A stretch of 64,000 nucleotides of DNA from Algoriphagus pacificus (GCF_017254845.1 NZ_JAFKCU010000005.1:1-64000), one strand, 5' to 3'; numbered from the stretch's first letter, positions 27,384-36,811 are shown. Numbers and translations: made by a program. The notes: a model not told the origin generated them from the letters alone.

Positions 27384-28112
27384 ATGTTTAAAAGAGTAAA
27401 AAACTGGACTGCAAATCATTTCAAATCATGGATGGCTCTTTCTATGATTGGGGCAACACTTTCCCTAAGCAGCTGTTTTAATGATGACGATTTGCAGGAA
27501 ACTCCTCCCGCAGGTTATGTATTGATTTATCAAGGTTCACCTGATGCTCCTTCTATGGATGTGTATGCAAATCAAAACAAAGTGAACAATTACCCAATCT
27601 CCTTTACAGAAGGTATCAACTACAGTCCTTTCTACACGGGAGAAAGAGCTTTCAAATTCACCTCAAATAATTCTCTAAGCTCACTTTTGGAGAAAAACTT
27701 CACCATCAAAGAAGATAGTGTATATTCTCTTTTTGTAATGGACAAAGTAGCTCAATTGGATGCTGTTTTGATTCAGGACAACTGGAGCGAACCGACAGCT
27801 GATGCATCTCAGCTAAGATTGGTGCACCTTTCTCCAGATGCAGGGAATGTCACACTTGAGATTTCAGATATAGAAGGAAACTTTGTGGATGACTTGGCAT
27901 TCGGAGAGGCGAGCGAGTTTGATGGTCTTTCTCCGGATATTTACAACTTGACAGTGAAATCCGAAAATTCTGGAGAAGTATTGGTAACTGCGACTAACAT
28001 TGAGCTGAGAGGAAATAGCGTTTATACATTAATCTTGAGAGGTTTAAAAACAAACGCAAACAATGAGACTAAGCTTGACCTTCAGATGATTACCAATTAC
28101 ATCAATTATTAA
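27384..28112 (+). CDS. DUF4397-domain lipoprotein
   Basis: A 242-residue protein with a lipoprotein signal: a hydrophobic helix ending in LSSC near residue 31, so it is probably anchored in a membrane facing the periplasm or cell surface. Two similar beta-rich halves follow, with the family motifs VLIYQGSPDAPSMDVYANQN and LRLVHLSPDAGNVTLEISDI. This matches DUF4397, a fold found in secreted proteins of unknown function. It is monocistronic, with a terminator just after it. Confidence 0.85.
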   Translation: MFKRVKNWTANHFKSWMALSMIGATLSLSSCFNDDDLQETPPAGYVLIYQGSPDAPSMDVYANQNKVNNYPISFTEGINYSPFYTGERAFKFTSNNSLSSLLEKNFTIKEDSVYSLFVMDKVAQLDAVLIQDNWSEPTADASQLRLVHLSPDAGNVTLEISDIEGNFVDDLAFGEASEFDGLSPDIYNLTVKSENSGEVLVTATNIELRGNSVYTLILRGLKTNANNETKLDLQMITNYINY

Positions 28113-28127
28113 TTTCAACACATTATA

Positions 28128-28171
28128 AAAAAACACCCCTGACTGTAAGATCTTTCAGGGGTGTTTTTTTT
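28128..28171. terminator. Bidirectional intrinsic terminator
   Basis: The stem AACACCCCTGA against TCAGGGGTGTT has an A-run before it and a T-run after it. It separates the convergent DUF4397 and VOC genes and can serve both. Confidence 0.85.
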
Positions 28172-28183
28172 GTATTAGCCAAT

Positions 28184-28561
28184 TTATAATTCTTGCACCA
28201 CGGAAAGTATGTTTCCTGCAGGATCTTTAAACCAGGCCACAAGAGGACCAGCTCCTCTACATATTCCTTTTTCGTCAGTTTTGATTGGCTCCACATATTG
28301 TTCAAAGACAATCCCTTTTTCAATCAAAGCATCCACCGTCTTTTCAACATCTTTCACTGGAAAATTCAATACGGTATAAGTAGCGGGCTCGTGGTTAGTT
28401 TTAGGATAAATCATGATCTGGCTTCCACCTGGGATTTTCAAGGCAAGTAATCCCATGGGCAATTTCTCCACCTCCATCCCTAGCACTTCTCTGTAAAAAA
28501 TTTTTGCATTGTGGAGATCATCTACAGAGAACCCTCCAAAGGCTTTTGTATTAGTAAACAT
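28184..28561 (-). CDS. VOC-family (glyoxalase/bleomycin-resistance-like) protein
   Basis: A 125-residue single-domain protein with the paired beta-alpha-beta-beta-beta pattern of the VOC fold. The N-terminal half has SVDDLHNAKIFYREVLGMEV and the C-terminal half ends in AWFKDPAGNILSVVQ, where the last Glu/Gln position of the metal site would lie. The usual metal-binding His in the first strand is not seen (GGFSVDD), so it may not be a classical glyoxalase. Substrate unknown. Confidence 0.85.
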   Translation of the reverse strand: MFTNTKAFGGFSVDDLHNAKIFYREVLGMEVEKLPMGLLALKIPGGSQIMIYPKTNHEPATYTVLNFPVKDVEKTVDALIEKGIVFEQYVEPIKTDEKGICRGAGPLVAWFKDPAGNILSVVQEL

Positions 28562-28642
28562 GGTAAAATAGGTTTTGAATATTGAATAAAAAGCATTTAA
28601 AGATTAATAGCAATTTAATCCTAATCAAATAAAAATAAACGC

Positions 28643-28675
28643 AAAAAAAGTGGCCAAGAATTACCTCGGCCACTT
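28643..28675 (-). terminator. Terminator of the sigma factor / OM-barrel operon
   Basis: Read on the minus strand, AAGTGGCC pairs with GGCCACTT across a loop of about 12 nt and runs into seven T. It follows the OM-barrel protein stop codon by about 30 bp. Confidence 0.75.
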
Positions 28676-28707
28676 ACTTCTTAAATCGAAAATTAAATAA
28701 TCAAAGT

Positions 28708-30129
28708 CTATCGATCTGATCCACCAAAGTTCAGTTTCAAGCTTGCTCCAAACATCCCAAACTTGTCCCCAAAGCCTGAAACTGTCTGTAGCTGATGATT
28801 GTAAAACGGCATCACCATGTAGTTTACAGATTTGGATTCATGCACTCGGATATTTACTCCAAAATTAACTGTCGCAAAAGGATAGAATTTAGAATTCGGG
28901 TTATTCAATTCCTGTGTTCGACTCACAGCGTTGCTTTGGAGAGCAAAGGAACTACTATTCATGGCATCAAAGGATGATGAATTGGACACTACCACTTGCT
29001 CATTCACCGTTGTCACTTGCTCTGTATTTTGGTTTAGCGCATACACATTCGAGAAACCTGCCTGAACTGATATTGCTTCATTTCTTGTGATCGGATATTT
29101 AAAATAAAGCGGCATTTCTAACTGAACTTGCTGAATGTCCAGCTTATCAACCTGAGAGGTTCTATATCCTGCCACAGTCACTGCCATTTGGGATTTGTTC
29201 TGTTGGTTTAGGTAATTCAATCCAAAACCAGAACCCAAAGTCAGTTTACCCGGAAGATCCACATTCAAAGACATGCCCACTCCTAAACTTGATGCAGTCG
29301 TTGTATTATTGTTTTGCTGCATGGTGGCAAAACCTGGTGAAACCCCCATACCAAGATAAACCCGGGTTTCTTCTTTGGGTATTTCAGGGAAATCTTCCTC
29401 GCTTACAGTTGCTGTCGGGACTACTTCTGCCAACTTTTCAGCTTTATCATTCTCTGTTTTGTTAGCCTGATTCTTATCAAGCATTATTGTCTTGGATGGA
29501 TTTTCTCCTGATGCAATCAAAGAGGATGAATTTACTGGCTTTTCAGCCTGCTTTTTTTCTACCTCCGGTGAGATTACAGCCACAGTTTTTTCTTCAGTTT
29601 TTAAGGCAGTCTGAGTCTGCTTTTCAACCGTTTCAATTGAAGGATTTGTTTCTTCAGCAGCTTTGATTTCTGGTTTTCTTGAGGTATTCGAAACTGTATT
29701 GGATTTTTCTTTTGCAGGGTTTGTAGACTCTGCCAAAAATCCTGATTGACTTGCAGGTTCCTTTACTTTGGCTTTTTGTTCCTGAGGCAACTCTGATGGA
29801 GCTTGCACCTCAGACTTTTGCTCTTCTTTTACCGATTCCTGTAGACCTAATTCAGAAGCTTGATCTCCCGCATTTGCCAAAACAGGAACATCCTTTCTGT
29901 CATCAGAAAGATCATTCTGCACTAAGAACACTTGAGAAAGGGTAAATAGCAATGCCAATGAAGCTGCTACCGCACCTGTCCAATAGTACAAAGTTCGCCT
30001 TTTCCTCGCTTTCCTTATCTTCTGGAAGTTTTCCCAAGCTCCGATTTCATAGGGGAGCTTTCCTTCTTCCAAATGCTTTTTCAGGGAAGAAGCGATCCAA
30101 TTATCTGACTTATCTTCCTTCATATTCAT
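28708..30129 (-). CDS. Sigma-factor partner: cytoplasmic N tail, one TM helix, long linker, beta-barrel
   Basis: 473 residues. A charged N terminus of about 45 residues (KEDKSDNWIASSLKKHLEEG) precedes one TM helix at about 47-66 (YYWTGAVAASLALLFTLSQV). A linker of about 180 residues rich in Glu, Lys, Ser and Pro follows. The C-terminal 220 residues alternate as outer-membrane beta-strands (VYLGMGVSPGFATM, LTLGSGFGLNYLNQ, NFGVNIRVHESKS) and end in ASLKLNFGG. It overlaps the ECF sigma gene by 20 bp, so the two are translationally linked. The inferred role is an anti-sigma-like sensor that passes an outer-membrane or periplasmic signal to the sigma factor. No ZAS-type zinc motif is seen. Proteins annotated as PorT-like barrels beside sigma genes are common in Bacteroidota. 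Confidence 0.75.
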   Translation of the reverse strand: MNMKEDKSDNWIASSLKKHLEEGKLPYEIGAWENFQKIRKARKRRTLYYWTGAVAASLALLFTLSQVFLVQNDLSDDRKDVPVLANAGDQASELGLQESVKEEQKSEVQAPSELPQEQKAKVKEPASQSGFLAESTNPAKEKSNTVSNTSRKPEIKAAEETNPSIETVEKQTQTALKTEEKTVAVISPEVEKKQAEKPVNSSSLIASGENPSKTIMLDKNQANKTENDKAEKLAEVVPTATVSEEDFPEIPKEETRVYLGMGVSPGFATMQQNNNTTTASSLGVGMSLNVDLPGKLTLGSGFGLNYLNQQNKSQMAVTVAGYRTSQVDKLDIQQVQLEMPLYFKYPITRNEAISVQAGFSNVYALNQNTEQVTTVNEQVVVSNSSSFDAMNSSSFALQSNAVSRTQELNNPNSKFYPFATVNFGVNIRVHESKSVNYMVMPFYNHQLQTVSGFGDKFGMFGASLKLNFGGSDR

Positions 30130-30658
30130 TTAAATGAGTTTGAACCAACTGACGGAGTTTCACTTTGGCTCGGGTTAGATAAACTCGGGATGAACCTTCA
30201 GTGATACCCAGTCGATCGGCTATTTCCTTGTGGCTGAAACCTTCTATTTCGTAGAGGTTAAAAACCAGTTTTTGATCTTCCTGTAGTTGGTTTATTAATC
30301 TGATGATATCTTCATAACCCAGATTGGAAATCGCATTCACCTCGTATTGATTAGGAATGTCGATCTCAAAATCAGATTGGTTTTGAAACTTTTTATTTCT
30401 TCTATAATAATCTATTGCAGTATTGACAGTGATCCGACGAAGCCAGGCTTTGATAGTCTGAAAATTCTCTACTTTTTTGATTGTCCCAAAAAATTTCAAA
30501 AAAGCATCATTGGTAATTTCCAAGGCCAGATCCCGGTCTTTAGAATAAGACAGACTGATCCCCATGACATAGCCATAGTATTTTTTGTAGAATACTTCTT
30601 CATGCTTTACTGACCTCCGTTTGCAACCGGAGATGAGTTCCTCGTCCGTATAGTTCAA
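30110..30658 (-). CDS. ECF-type RNA polymerase sigma-70 factor
   Basis: A 182-residue protein of ECF length. Region 2 spans about residues 20-90, with the YYGYVMGISLSYSKDRDLAL and FQTIKAWLRRITVNTAIDYY motifs for core binding and -10 recognition. Region 4 spans about 120-170, with LNQLQ-like QEDQKLVFNLYEIEGFSHKE then IADRLGITEGSSRVYLTRAK, the -35 recognition HTH. No extra C-terminal domain is seen. The following gene is its membrane partner, overlapping by 20 bp. The target promoters are unknown. Confidence 0.92.
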   Translation of the reverse strand: MNYTDEELISGCKRRSVKHEEVFYKKYYGYVMGISLSYSKDRDLALEITNDAFLKFFGTIKKVENFQTIKAWLRRITVNTAIDYYRRNKKFQNQSDFEIDIPNQYEVNAISNLGYEDIIRLINQLQEDQKLVFNLYEIEGFSHKEIADRLGITEGSSRVYLTRAKVKLRQLVQTHLNEYEGR

Positions 30659-30748
30659 ATCAATACGCTATTACTAGTAAACCTTATTGGTCGCCACTTC
30701 CTCCATGTATTTCAGCTTAAAGCTTTCTTTCTCTCCACTCTAAACCGA

Positions 30749-30916
30749 TTAATCTATACGGTGAAAGTTCATTAGATGATACATTGCTGAATCCTCACTT
30801 ATCGCTACTTCTACCTCCATGATCTGACAATTTTCATCTGCTTGCACAGACTCTTTCTGTTTATGGGGAATTCCCCAAAAGAAAAAGAACAAGGCCAACT
30901 TCAGAAAGCTTTTCAT
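30749..30916 (-). CDS. Small secreted peptide of about 55 residues
   Basis: An ATG at 30916 opens a short frame: MKSFLKLALFFFFWGIPHKQ, then a Glu-rich tail with NCQIMEVEVAISED. The first 17 residues look like a signal peptide or membrane anchor. It lies between the 539-aa membrane-protein gene and the ECF sigma gene on the same strand. The exact end is uncertain by a base or two because it depends on one poorly read block. I do not recognise a family; it may be a small exported peptide or chance. Confidence 0.4.
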   Translation of the reverse strand: MKSFLKLALFFFFWGIPHKQKESVQADENCQIMEVEVAISEDSAMYHLMNFHRID

Positions 30917-30976
30917 GGTGGTTTTTCAACCAAGACGCTCGCAAGTTTGTAAGTGCAACAGCAAGCTCAAAAAAAA

Positions 30977-32596
30977 TCAATAATTAATTCTTGGCTCCAA
31001 CCAAAGTAATCCAAAAGCAAGCAGAAACACAGCAAGCCAAATCCAGCCTGAAACTGACTTTTGAAGGTAAGAAACTGAGGAACTTCCTTCGGATTGATTT
31101 TGGAAAAACCCAGCCATCTTTTTCTCATTTTCGATTGGTGCCAAAGCATCTTCAGAATAGACGAATACTTCCAAAGAATCAGCTAAAGAAACCCAACCTG
31201 AATCTGGAATCACCAAATCGCTGAATTGAGAAAAAGGGTTTATCAAATCCTGTTGAAAATAAATCGTATCGTTCCCTAAGCTTGCATATCCTTCACTCTT
31301 TTCAGTTTGGTTCAACTGAATCTGGAGAGACTGATTCTGAAAAACAGGAGCTTCATAACTCCAATTCACAGCTTCATTCGGACTCAGTTTGCTTAAAATC
31401 AGTTGCCAAGTATTGGAATAAGAAACAGAATCTCCGCTTAAATATTGAGGAAAAGTCTGGCTGATTAAACTTACTCCCACTTTCTTTCCATCAAGATTTT
31501 GAATTGCTACCGATTGATCAAAAAGGAATTCCATCCCTGGTTTTTTGGCGAATTCATAGGGAAGAACCTCAATCCCTGATTCGAGTTTTCTGAATTCCTC
31601 ATCCCTACTTTTCTTTACTTCGAATTCAGTCTTAAAATAATCATTGATTGCTTTGATGTCTGCAGTGGGATTGGAGAGGTTCATAACAAGCAAACTGACA
31701 GCTCCATCATTCAATTGATCTATTGCCTTGCTGGTTTTGAGTTGATCTAAATCTCCGATCAAAATTTTCGCAGAGTCCAAATCTGAACCTGAAGTTTGAA
31801 TAACTGCCCCTCTGGATACCTGAATTTTATCCTCCACTTTTTCACCCTGCGAAGAAAGAAATGTGCTAAGGATTCGAGATTCAGGATTTGGGAATGAAAA
31901 TAGAAGGCTATAGCTTTTTGGACTTGGCGGCAAAGCAAAAAATCGGATTTCACTTACCAAATTCTCTCCAAAATAAAGCTGCAAGCTATTTCTCCCTATG
32001 ACAGAAACCGGGAATTCCATTTCAAAATCCCCATCATTCACAACCAAACTATCACTTGCAATCAGCTGATCTTGCATCTTTAGCAAAATCAATTCATTAC
32101 TCGCATCATGAATTTTTCCTTTGATTTTTTGAACCTCACCCTTGTGTACTATCCCCTTCCAAGTCAAAAACGTCAATTCATTGTCTTGATGAGCCGGAAC
32201 TCTCTGAATGATATGACTCGAGAGTTTATTCAGTTCGACATTTGAATAATCACTTCCAATCAAATAAACCGGATTGCCTTGACCTTTAAATTGATCTATC
32301 GCAAAGGATTTTCTGATGCCGAGGCTATCCTTGAAAAAATTGATTTGCTCAGATGGAAAGGATTTGGGATGGACCAAAGCAGGATCAGAAGCCAGTTCAG
32401 AACGCCAAGTTGGATGTACTAAAAACCCAATCAGGGATAAGCTTAGGAAAGCATGAAGGATGATTTTTACGGTTTTCTGCTTTTTGGAAATGTTAGACTT
32501 AAAGATGCTCCAAACCTGAAAGAGCAGAATCAGAAAAATAATCCCTACAAAAACGCAGAGCCAAAGAAAAGGAATGGATGGGTCGAATTGCATCAT
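30977..32596 (-). CDS. Membrane protein ending the MoxR/BatA-type operon
   Basis: About 539 residues counted from the Met at 32596 (MMQFDPSIPFLW), whose ATG overlaps the previous stop codon as ATGA; a Met five codons earlier is also possible. Two N-terminal TM helices (LWLCVFVGIIFLILLFQVW and ILHAFLSLSLIGFLVH), a large periplasmic part of about 430 residues, and one C-terminal TM (SGWIWLAVFLLAFGLLWLEP). The soluble part has short beta motifs (VYLIGSDYSNVELN, LLMVNLSNPTADIKAI) reminiscent of BatA-like proteins and type-1 amidotransferase-like folds. It probably works with the upstream DUF58, BatA-like and DUF4175 proteins. Exact function is unknown. Confidence 0.65.
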   Translation of the reverse strand: MMQFDPSIPFLWLCVFVGIIFLILLFQVWSIFKSNISKKQKTVKIILHAFLSLSLIGFLVHPTWRSELASDPALVHPKSFPSEQINFFKDSLGIRKSFAIDQFKGQGNPVYLIGSDYSNVELNKLSSHIIQRVPAHQDNELTFLTWKGIVHKGEVQKIKGKIHDASNELILLKMQDQLIASDSLVVNDGDFEMEFPVSVIGRNSLQLYFGENLVSEIRFFALPPSPKSYSLLFSFPNPESRILSTFLSSQGEKVEDKIQVSRGAVIQTSGSDLDSAKILIGDLDQLKTSKAIDQLNDGAVSLLVMNLSNPTADIKAINDYFKTEFEVKKSRDEEFRKLESGIEVLPYEFAKKPGMEFLFDQSVAIQNLDGKKVGVSLISQTFPQYLSGDSVSYSNTWQLILSKLSPNEAVNWSYEAPVFQNQSLQIQLNQTEKSEGYASLGNDTIYFQQDLINPFSQFSDLVIPDSGWVSLADSLEVFVYSEDALAPIENEKKMAGFFQNQSEGSSSVSYLQKSVSGWIWLAVFLLAFGLLWLEPRINY

Positions 32597-34779
32597 TTGA
32601 TATTTCTCCAAAATGCTTTTTCCAATTCCAATTGCTGCAAATAAGAAGCAGACAATTCCTTCCCTGAAACCACAAACGGATAAAGAGATTCAAAAAGCTG
32701 TGCCTTCCCTTTAGCTTCAAGTTCTCCTGAAGACAACTGCTGCAACTCCAATAAAATATTCCAATCCTCTACCCCAGAATATTGCATTCTTTCTGTCCAA
32801 AGCCTCCCTAATTCAGCAATTGTCAATTTCTCAGATTCACTAAGCTGATCTTTGTCCAACAATCCCAAAACCCGAGAAGCCAATGGCTGAATTCTTTCAT
32901 CCATTTCACTTTGCTGCTTTTGAATCAACTGGTCAATATCTTTCAGTTCACCTGTCAGGCGTTTTTCCTCTTCCTTGATTGGAGGTGGATCGAATCCGGT
33001 TCTTTTTACATAAACTCTTGATTTCTGCTGTACAGATTTCAGGTATTCAAGCGCTTTCTTTTCATAAGGTAATGCTTTTTCCGGCTCATATAAACGCAGG
33101 TATAATTCAGATTGCCACATCTGTTCCAAAGCCATTTTGAGCGCTCCTTTGGTTGACTCCTCAAAGAAAGTATTCTCCTCCTCCGAATCATGGCTGTGCA
33201 TAAAAGCACTTAACAAGCCTCCCAAACCAGATTCATCTTCAGTTTCAGTAGCTTCTAGCGGGTCCCCATGTTCATGTTCCTCTTCAACTGGGATCAAAGC
33301 CGAAGCCCTTTCCAATTCTCCTTCCTCATCATGATCATGTCGATAAGCTGCCAGAATATCCCCACTATCATCTTCTATTGAACCACCCCCTGCACTATTT
33401 TCAAACTCTTCACCCAAATATTGTCCGTATCTCAAGCGCAATAGTTTTTGGTCATAGCCGATATTATTGGAAGTTTCGTTGAATTCTTGCTCTTTCATCG
33501 TCTTTTTCGCAGCAATCAGTTTTTCGGTATCGATGATGATCTGTCTCTGACTTCTGAAATATTCTGGTAAAATGTTTATTGCCATCCCAGCTAATTCTGC
33601 TTCCGCCAATCCAGTAGAGTCCACATACTTTATAAAATAAGTGTCGGATCTCGAGAAATTCGGTTCAGGTCTCTTGTTATCTTTAGCTGCCCAATAGTAA
33701 TACAATTCATCACCTTGCTGGAAGCCTAAAGCTTCAAAGTCAAGCTCAGAAGAAATAGTTTGGGTTTGAAAGTTCTTCTGAGGAATATCAATCTTGCTTT
33801 CTCTGAATTTCACATTCTCCCCAGATCCACGAGCCAAGGTAGCAACCAAAAAAACTTCCGATACTTTAAAGTCATCAGACACTTTGGCCTCTAAAGGCAT
33901 TTTGGAAGGATCTTTATAAAAATGAAATTTATAAATCTCTTTTTCGGAAGGCAAAATCACAGGAGCCTTATCCTCCACTGCCTCAAGGGTAAAATAGGAA
34001 GACTCGAAAACCTTTTCCTCTCCCCTATAACCACGAATGGCATAAATCCCGGATCCAGAAGCCTCATCCTCCAATTGAAATGAATCCTCAAGTTTTGTAA
34101 AGTCTAACTCTTCAGCTCGGGAATTAACCAATTTAACTTCCAGTTCCTTTCCATTATTGAATTGAACCTGCCAATTGATTTTAGATCCTTTGATAGTTTG
34201 AATCTCCATGGATTCCTGAGTTCTCTGCGGTAATCCTGTATAGGCCGGTGGAGTAATCGTAACACTTAAATCCGATAATTCAACTGCTAGAACTTCCGTG
34301 CTCTCTGAGAGGGTATTAGCTGGTAAGTCTTGGGTTTCTGAGTCTGAATCGGTGAAATCAAAGCTGAAAAAACTCAAGGCAAAAGCAAGCAGTGAAATAC
34401 AGAAAAAGATCAAAAAGGTTTTAATATCCTCTCCTAGCAGATTTACCTTTTCATTCGGAATTTGCTCATTGATTCTCTCCCACTGCATGGCTTCGGCAAG
34501 ATTTTTCTCCTTTTTATTCAGAAGTTCCAGACTAAACTCCAAAGACGGAATCCTTTCATGTAGGATCTGAATTGCCCATGTTTTGTGATTTCTGAAAAGA
34601 CCCTGGAAATAGGCAGCTATGAGAAATGCACAAATAAAACAAGCTATCCCGACGGTCAATGATTCTGTAAAAGCATAAAACAAAATCCCTACTCCCAATC
34701 CAACCAACAAGGCCTTCAGAGAAGCATTTAGCTTGATTTGATTCTCAATATGGGCGATATGTGATTCCAGCTTACTCAA
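32593..34779 (-). CDS. DUF4175-like membrane protein
   Basis: 728 residues. Two TM helices lie near residues 25-60 (LVGLGVGILFYAFTESLTVG then ACFICAFLIAAYFQGLF), and a third lies near 120 (TFLIFFCISLLAFALSFFSF). A large periplasmic beta-rich part follows (VTITPPAYTGLPQRTQ, a SxxTITPPxYTG signature of DUF4175-type proteins). The C-terminal third is a long, charged coiled-coil stretch (SGLAEAELAGMAINILPEYF, QRQIIIDTEKLIAAKKTMKE) with Asp/Glu-rich patches (HDHDEEGELE). Its start overlaps the BatA-like stop codon by 4 bp. The family accompanies MoxR/DUF58/Bat genes in Bacteroidota; its role is likely envelope-related, unproven. Confidence 0.75.
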   Translation of the reverse strand: MSKLESHIAHIENQIKLNASLKALLVGLGVGILFYAFTESLTVGIACFICAFLIAAYFQGLFRNHKTWAIQILHERIPSLEFSLELLNKKEKNLAEAMQWERINEQIPNEKVNLLGEDIKTFLIFFCISLLAFALSFFSFDFTDSDSETQDLPANTLSESTEVLAVELSDLSVTITPPAYTGLPQRTQESMEIQTIKGSKINWQVQFNNGKELEVKLVNSRAEELDFTKLEDSFQLEDEASGSGIYAIRGYRGEEKVFESSYFTLEAVEDKAPVILPSEKEIYKFHFYKDPSKMPLEAKVSDDFKVSEVFLVATLARGSGENVKFRESKIDIPQKNFQTQTISSELDFEALGFQQGDELYYYWAAKDNKRPEPNFSRSDTYFIKYVDSTGLAEAELAGMAINILPEYFRSQRQIIIDTEKLIAAKKTMKEQEFNETSNNIGYDQKLLRLRYGQYLGEEFENSAGGGSIEDDSGDILAAYRHDHDEEGELERASALIPVEEEHEHGDPLEATETEDESGLGGLLSAFMHSHDSEEENTFFEESTKGALKMALEQMWQSELYLRLYEPEKALPYEKKALEYLKSVQQKSRVYVKRTGFDPPPIKEEEKRLTGELKDIDQLIQKQQSEMDERIQPLASRVLGLLDKDQLSESEKLTIAELGRLWTERMQYSGVEDWNILLELQQLSSGELEAKGKAQLFESLYPFVVSGKELSASYLQQLELEKAFWRNIK

Positions 34780-35942
34780 ATCCCTTTTTTATTTGACAAT
34801 ACCCTTTCTACACCAAATGTGACCAAAAACATAGCAAACAAAGCAATCTCCAAACCCGACTTTTGCTCTGAGGATCTTTTGGCATCAATTATAAAACGAG
34901 ATTCAAGTTGTTCTTTTGAAACCGGTGAATCCATTGGTTTGAAGCCTAGAAACTTACTTATTTCCCTCATCAAAAATTCAGGCAAGGTTCCATTTTGGAC
35001 CTGCTCAGAATCTTCAAAAGTCAATGATTCCGGAATTATTATTTCATTCTTTTGATAGGAATAAGCTGGATTTCCTGTCAAAAAATAGAGTTGGTCTTTC
35101 CTTTTATTTGTGGTTATCGAACTACCAAAAATCAGGCTTGCCTCTTCCATGCTATCAACTTCCTGAAAATTAAGATGCATCACTTCCTCGATTGAATTTA
35201 AGGAAGCTTCGATAACCCTTCTTTCTTCCTCATCAAGATTTAGAAAATAAGGTAAGCTTTCTATTTCCTTCACTCCCTGTTGATTTCTCAATTCCTCAGA
35301 AGAGACATCGCTCAAAATACCGGCTTGACTTACCTGCAAAAAGGTAAGTGAATCAACTTTTATGCTTGTACTTGAAGGATTAAACACTGAAATCTCTGCC
35401 AAATGAATGACCGGTTTAACAGGACTAACGACTGTACCTTTTGGAAGAGAATTTTGAGAGTTTGGTAAATAAAGATGGATTTCTGAAACTGAGCTTTCTA
35501 GCTTATTGATTGTTTCTTGGATCTGAAGATTTTCAGTGCTTGCAAAATCCACTTCGTCTGATATTGCTCTTAAATCCGGTTCCAACCAAAACACTTCCGC
35601 GCCACTTTCTTCTCCCTGTTCTATTTCAAAGCGATACTCCTCATAGACTTGAGAAACAGGGGCTACCAAATGAAAGATCGTTTTCTCTTCAGAAATGGAC
35701 CAAGCTGGAAAAATCAATTTGGAAAGGATCAAGATCATCAAGAAAAGTAAAAGCAAACGCAGGAGTAGGATCAACCATTGATCCAAACGGATTGATTTAG
35801 AGGATTGATTTTCTTGTTCGCTGAGCCAAGCCATCGCCGCCCAATGAACCCGCACACCCTTTTTACCATTCCACAAATGGATGGCAATTGGAATGGCCAA
35901 TCCCAACAATCCCCATAGCAATATAGGCTGAAGAAATTCCAT
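34776..35942 (-). CDS. BatA-like aerotolerance N-domain protein
   Basis: 388 residues. The N terminus carries the BatA (aerotolerance) N-terminal signature: MEFLQPILLWGLLGLAIPIA, IHLWNGKKGVRVHW and a second TM (LILLLRLLLLFLMILILSKL). The middle part is extended and soluble. A short TM lies near the C terminus (LEIALFAMFLVTFGVERVL). No VWA domain is seen, so it is the short BatA-like form. The start codon overlaps the DUF58 stop by one base and the end overlaps the DUF4175 start by 4 bp. It is a structural partner in the MoxR/DUF58 cluster. Confidence 0.8.
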   Translation of the reverse strand: MEFLQPILLWGLLGLAIPIAIHLWNGKKGVRVHWAAMAWLSEQENQSSKSIRLDQWLILLLRLLLLFLMILILSKLIFPAWSISEEKTIFHLVAPVSQVYEEYRFEIEQGEESGAEVFWLEPDLRAISDEVDFASTENLQIQETINKLESSVSEIHLYLPNSQNSLPKGTVVSPVKPVIHLAEISVFNPSSTSIKVDSLTFLQVSQAGILSDVSSEELRNQQGVKEIESLPYFLNLDEEERRVIEASLNSIEEVMHLNFQEVDSMEEASLIFGSSITTNKRKDQLYFLTGNPAYSYQKNEIIIPESLTFEDSEQVQNGTLPEFLMREISKFLGFKPMDSPVSKEQLESRFIIDAKRSSEQKSGLEIALFAMFLVTFGVERVLSNKKGI

Positions 35943-36811
35943 CAGATAAAGGACCTTTTAGCCAAAAACTTAGAAATCACCAATACGATTGGTTCATCCA
36001 AGGTTTCTTGGATTAGATGAATATTCGGCTGAAACAATGCCTCTTTCAGCGAATTGAGATAATTGGTGATAGCTTCCTTATAATCCTTTTTTACTGAAGC
36101 ACCGTCAAGGGTAATTTCTTTTTCAGATTCGAGGTCTTGAAACAGAAAACTTCCTTTCATATCAAAATCCACTTCTTGTATTCCCAAAATCTGAAAGAGG
36201 ACAATCTCTTTTTGGGGATGCTTCATGTCCTCCACGATGTCTATCCATTCATTTTCTTTTTGCAAAAAGTCGGAAACCAGAATGATCAGCTCCTTTTGCT
36301 TGCTTTTGAGTTGCGGGAAAGATTGCCGGGAAACAGGCCAAGAACCTGATGCTTTTTCAGTTTCCAAATGGTATAAGATTCGCTGAAAGCTCTTCGGTGA
36401 AGGAGCTACTTTTTGAGAAAGTTTGCCTTCATGAAAGGTAAAAAATGAAAGAGAATCTCCTTGTAAATGAGCCAAATAAGCTAGCGTAGCAATCAGGTTT
36501 TTTGCGTAATCTAAGCGCTTTATCCCCTTTTCCTCATAGTTCATAGACCCAGATAAATCCAGCATAAAGCTCACATGCAAGTGACTTTCGGCTTGGGATT
36601 CTTTGATCATGTATTTGGAAGAACGGGAAAAATATTTCCAATCTATCCGCTTCGGATCATCACCTGGTTCGTAATATCTGTACTGCTCAAACTCAGAACC
36701 TGTTCCCACTCTTTTCCCCAAATGAATTCCCTGCTTGAGGGCTTCACTGATGATTTTGGCAGAAAGCTTCAGGTTATTAAGCTTGAAAATTTCCAGATTG
36801 CTAGCTTGCAT
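35942..36811 (-). CDS. DUF58-domain protein with VWA-like MIDAS
   Basis: 289 residues. The DUF58 core has the family motif GTGSEFEQYRYYEPGDDPKR followed by IDWKYFSRSSKYMIKESQAE. A VWA-like fold follows with MIDAS residues DLSGSM near residue 91. No TM helix is seen, so it is cytoplasmic. DUF58 proteins are client-binding partners of MoxR ATPases. The MoxR gene directly upstream overlaps this one by 11 bp, which supports a MoxR-DUF58 pair. Confidence 0.88.
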   Translation of the reverse strand: MQASNLEIFKLNNLKLSAKIISEALKQGIHLGKRVGTGSEFEQYRYYEPGDDPKRIDWKYFSRSSKYMIKESQAESHLHVSFMLDLSGSMNYEEKGIKRLDYAKNLIATLAYLAHLQGDSLSFFTFHEGKLSQKVAPSPKSFQRILYHLETEKASGSWPVSRQSFPQLKSKQKELIILVSDFLQKENEWIDIVEDMKHPQKEIVLFQILGIQEVDFDMKGSFLFQDLESEKEITLDGASVKKDYKEAITNYLNSLKEALFQPNIHLIQETLDEPIVLVISKFLAKRSFI

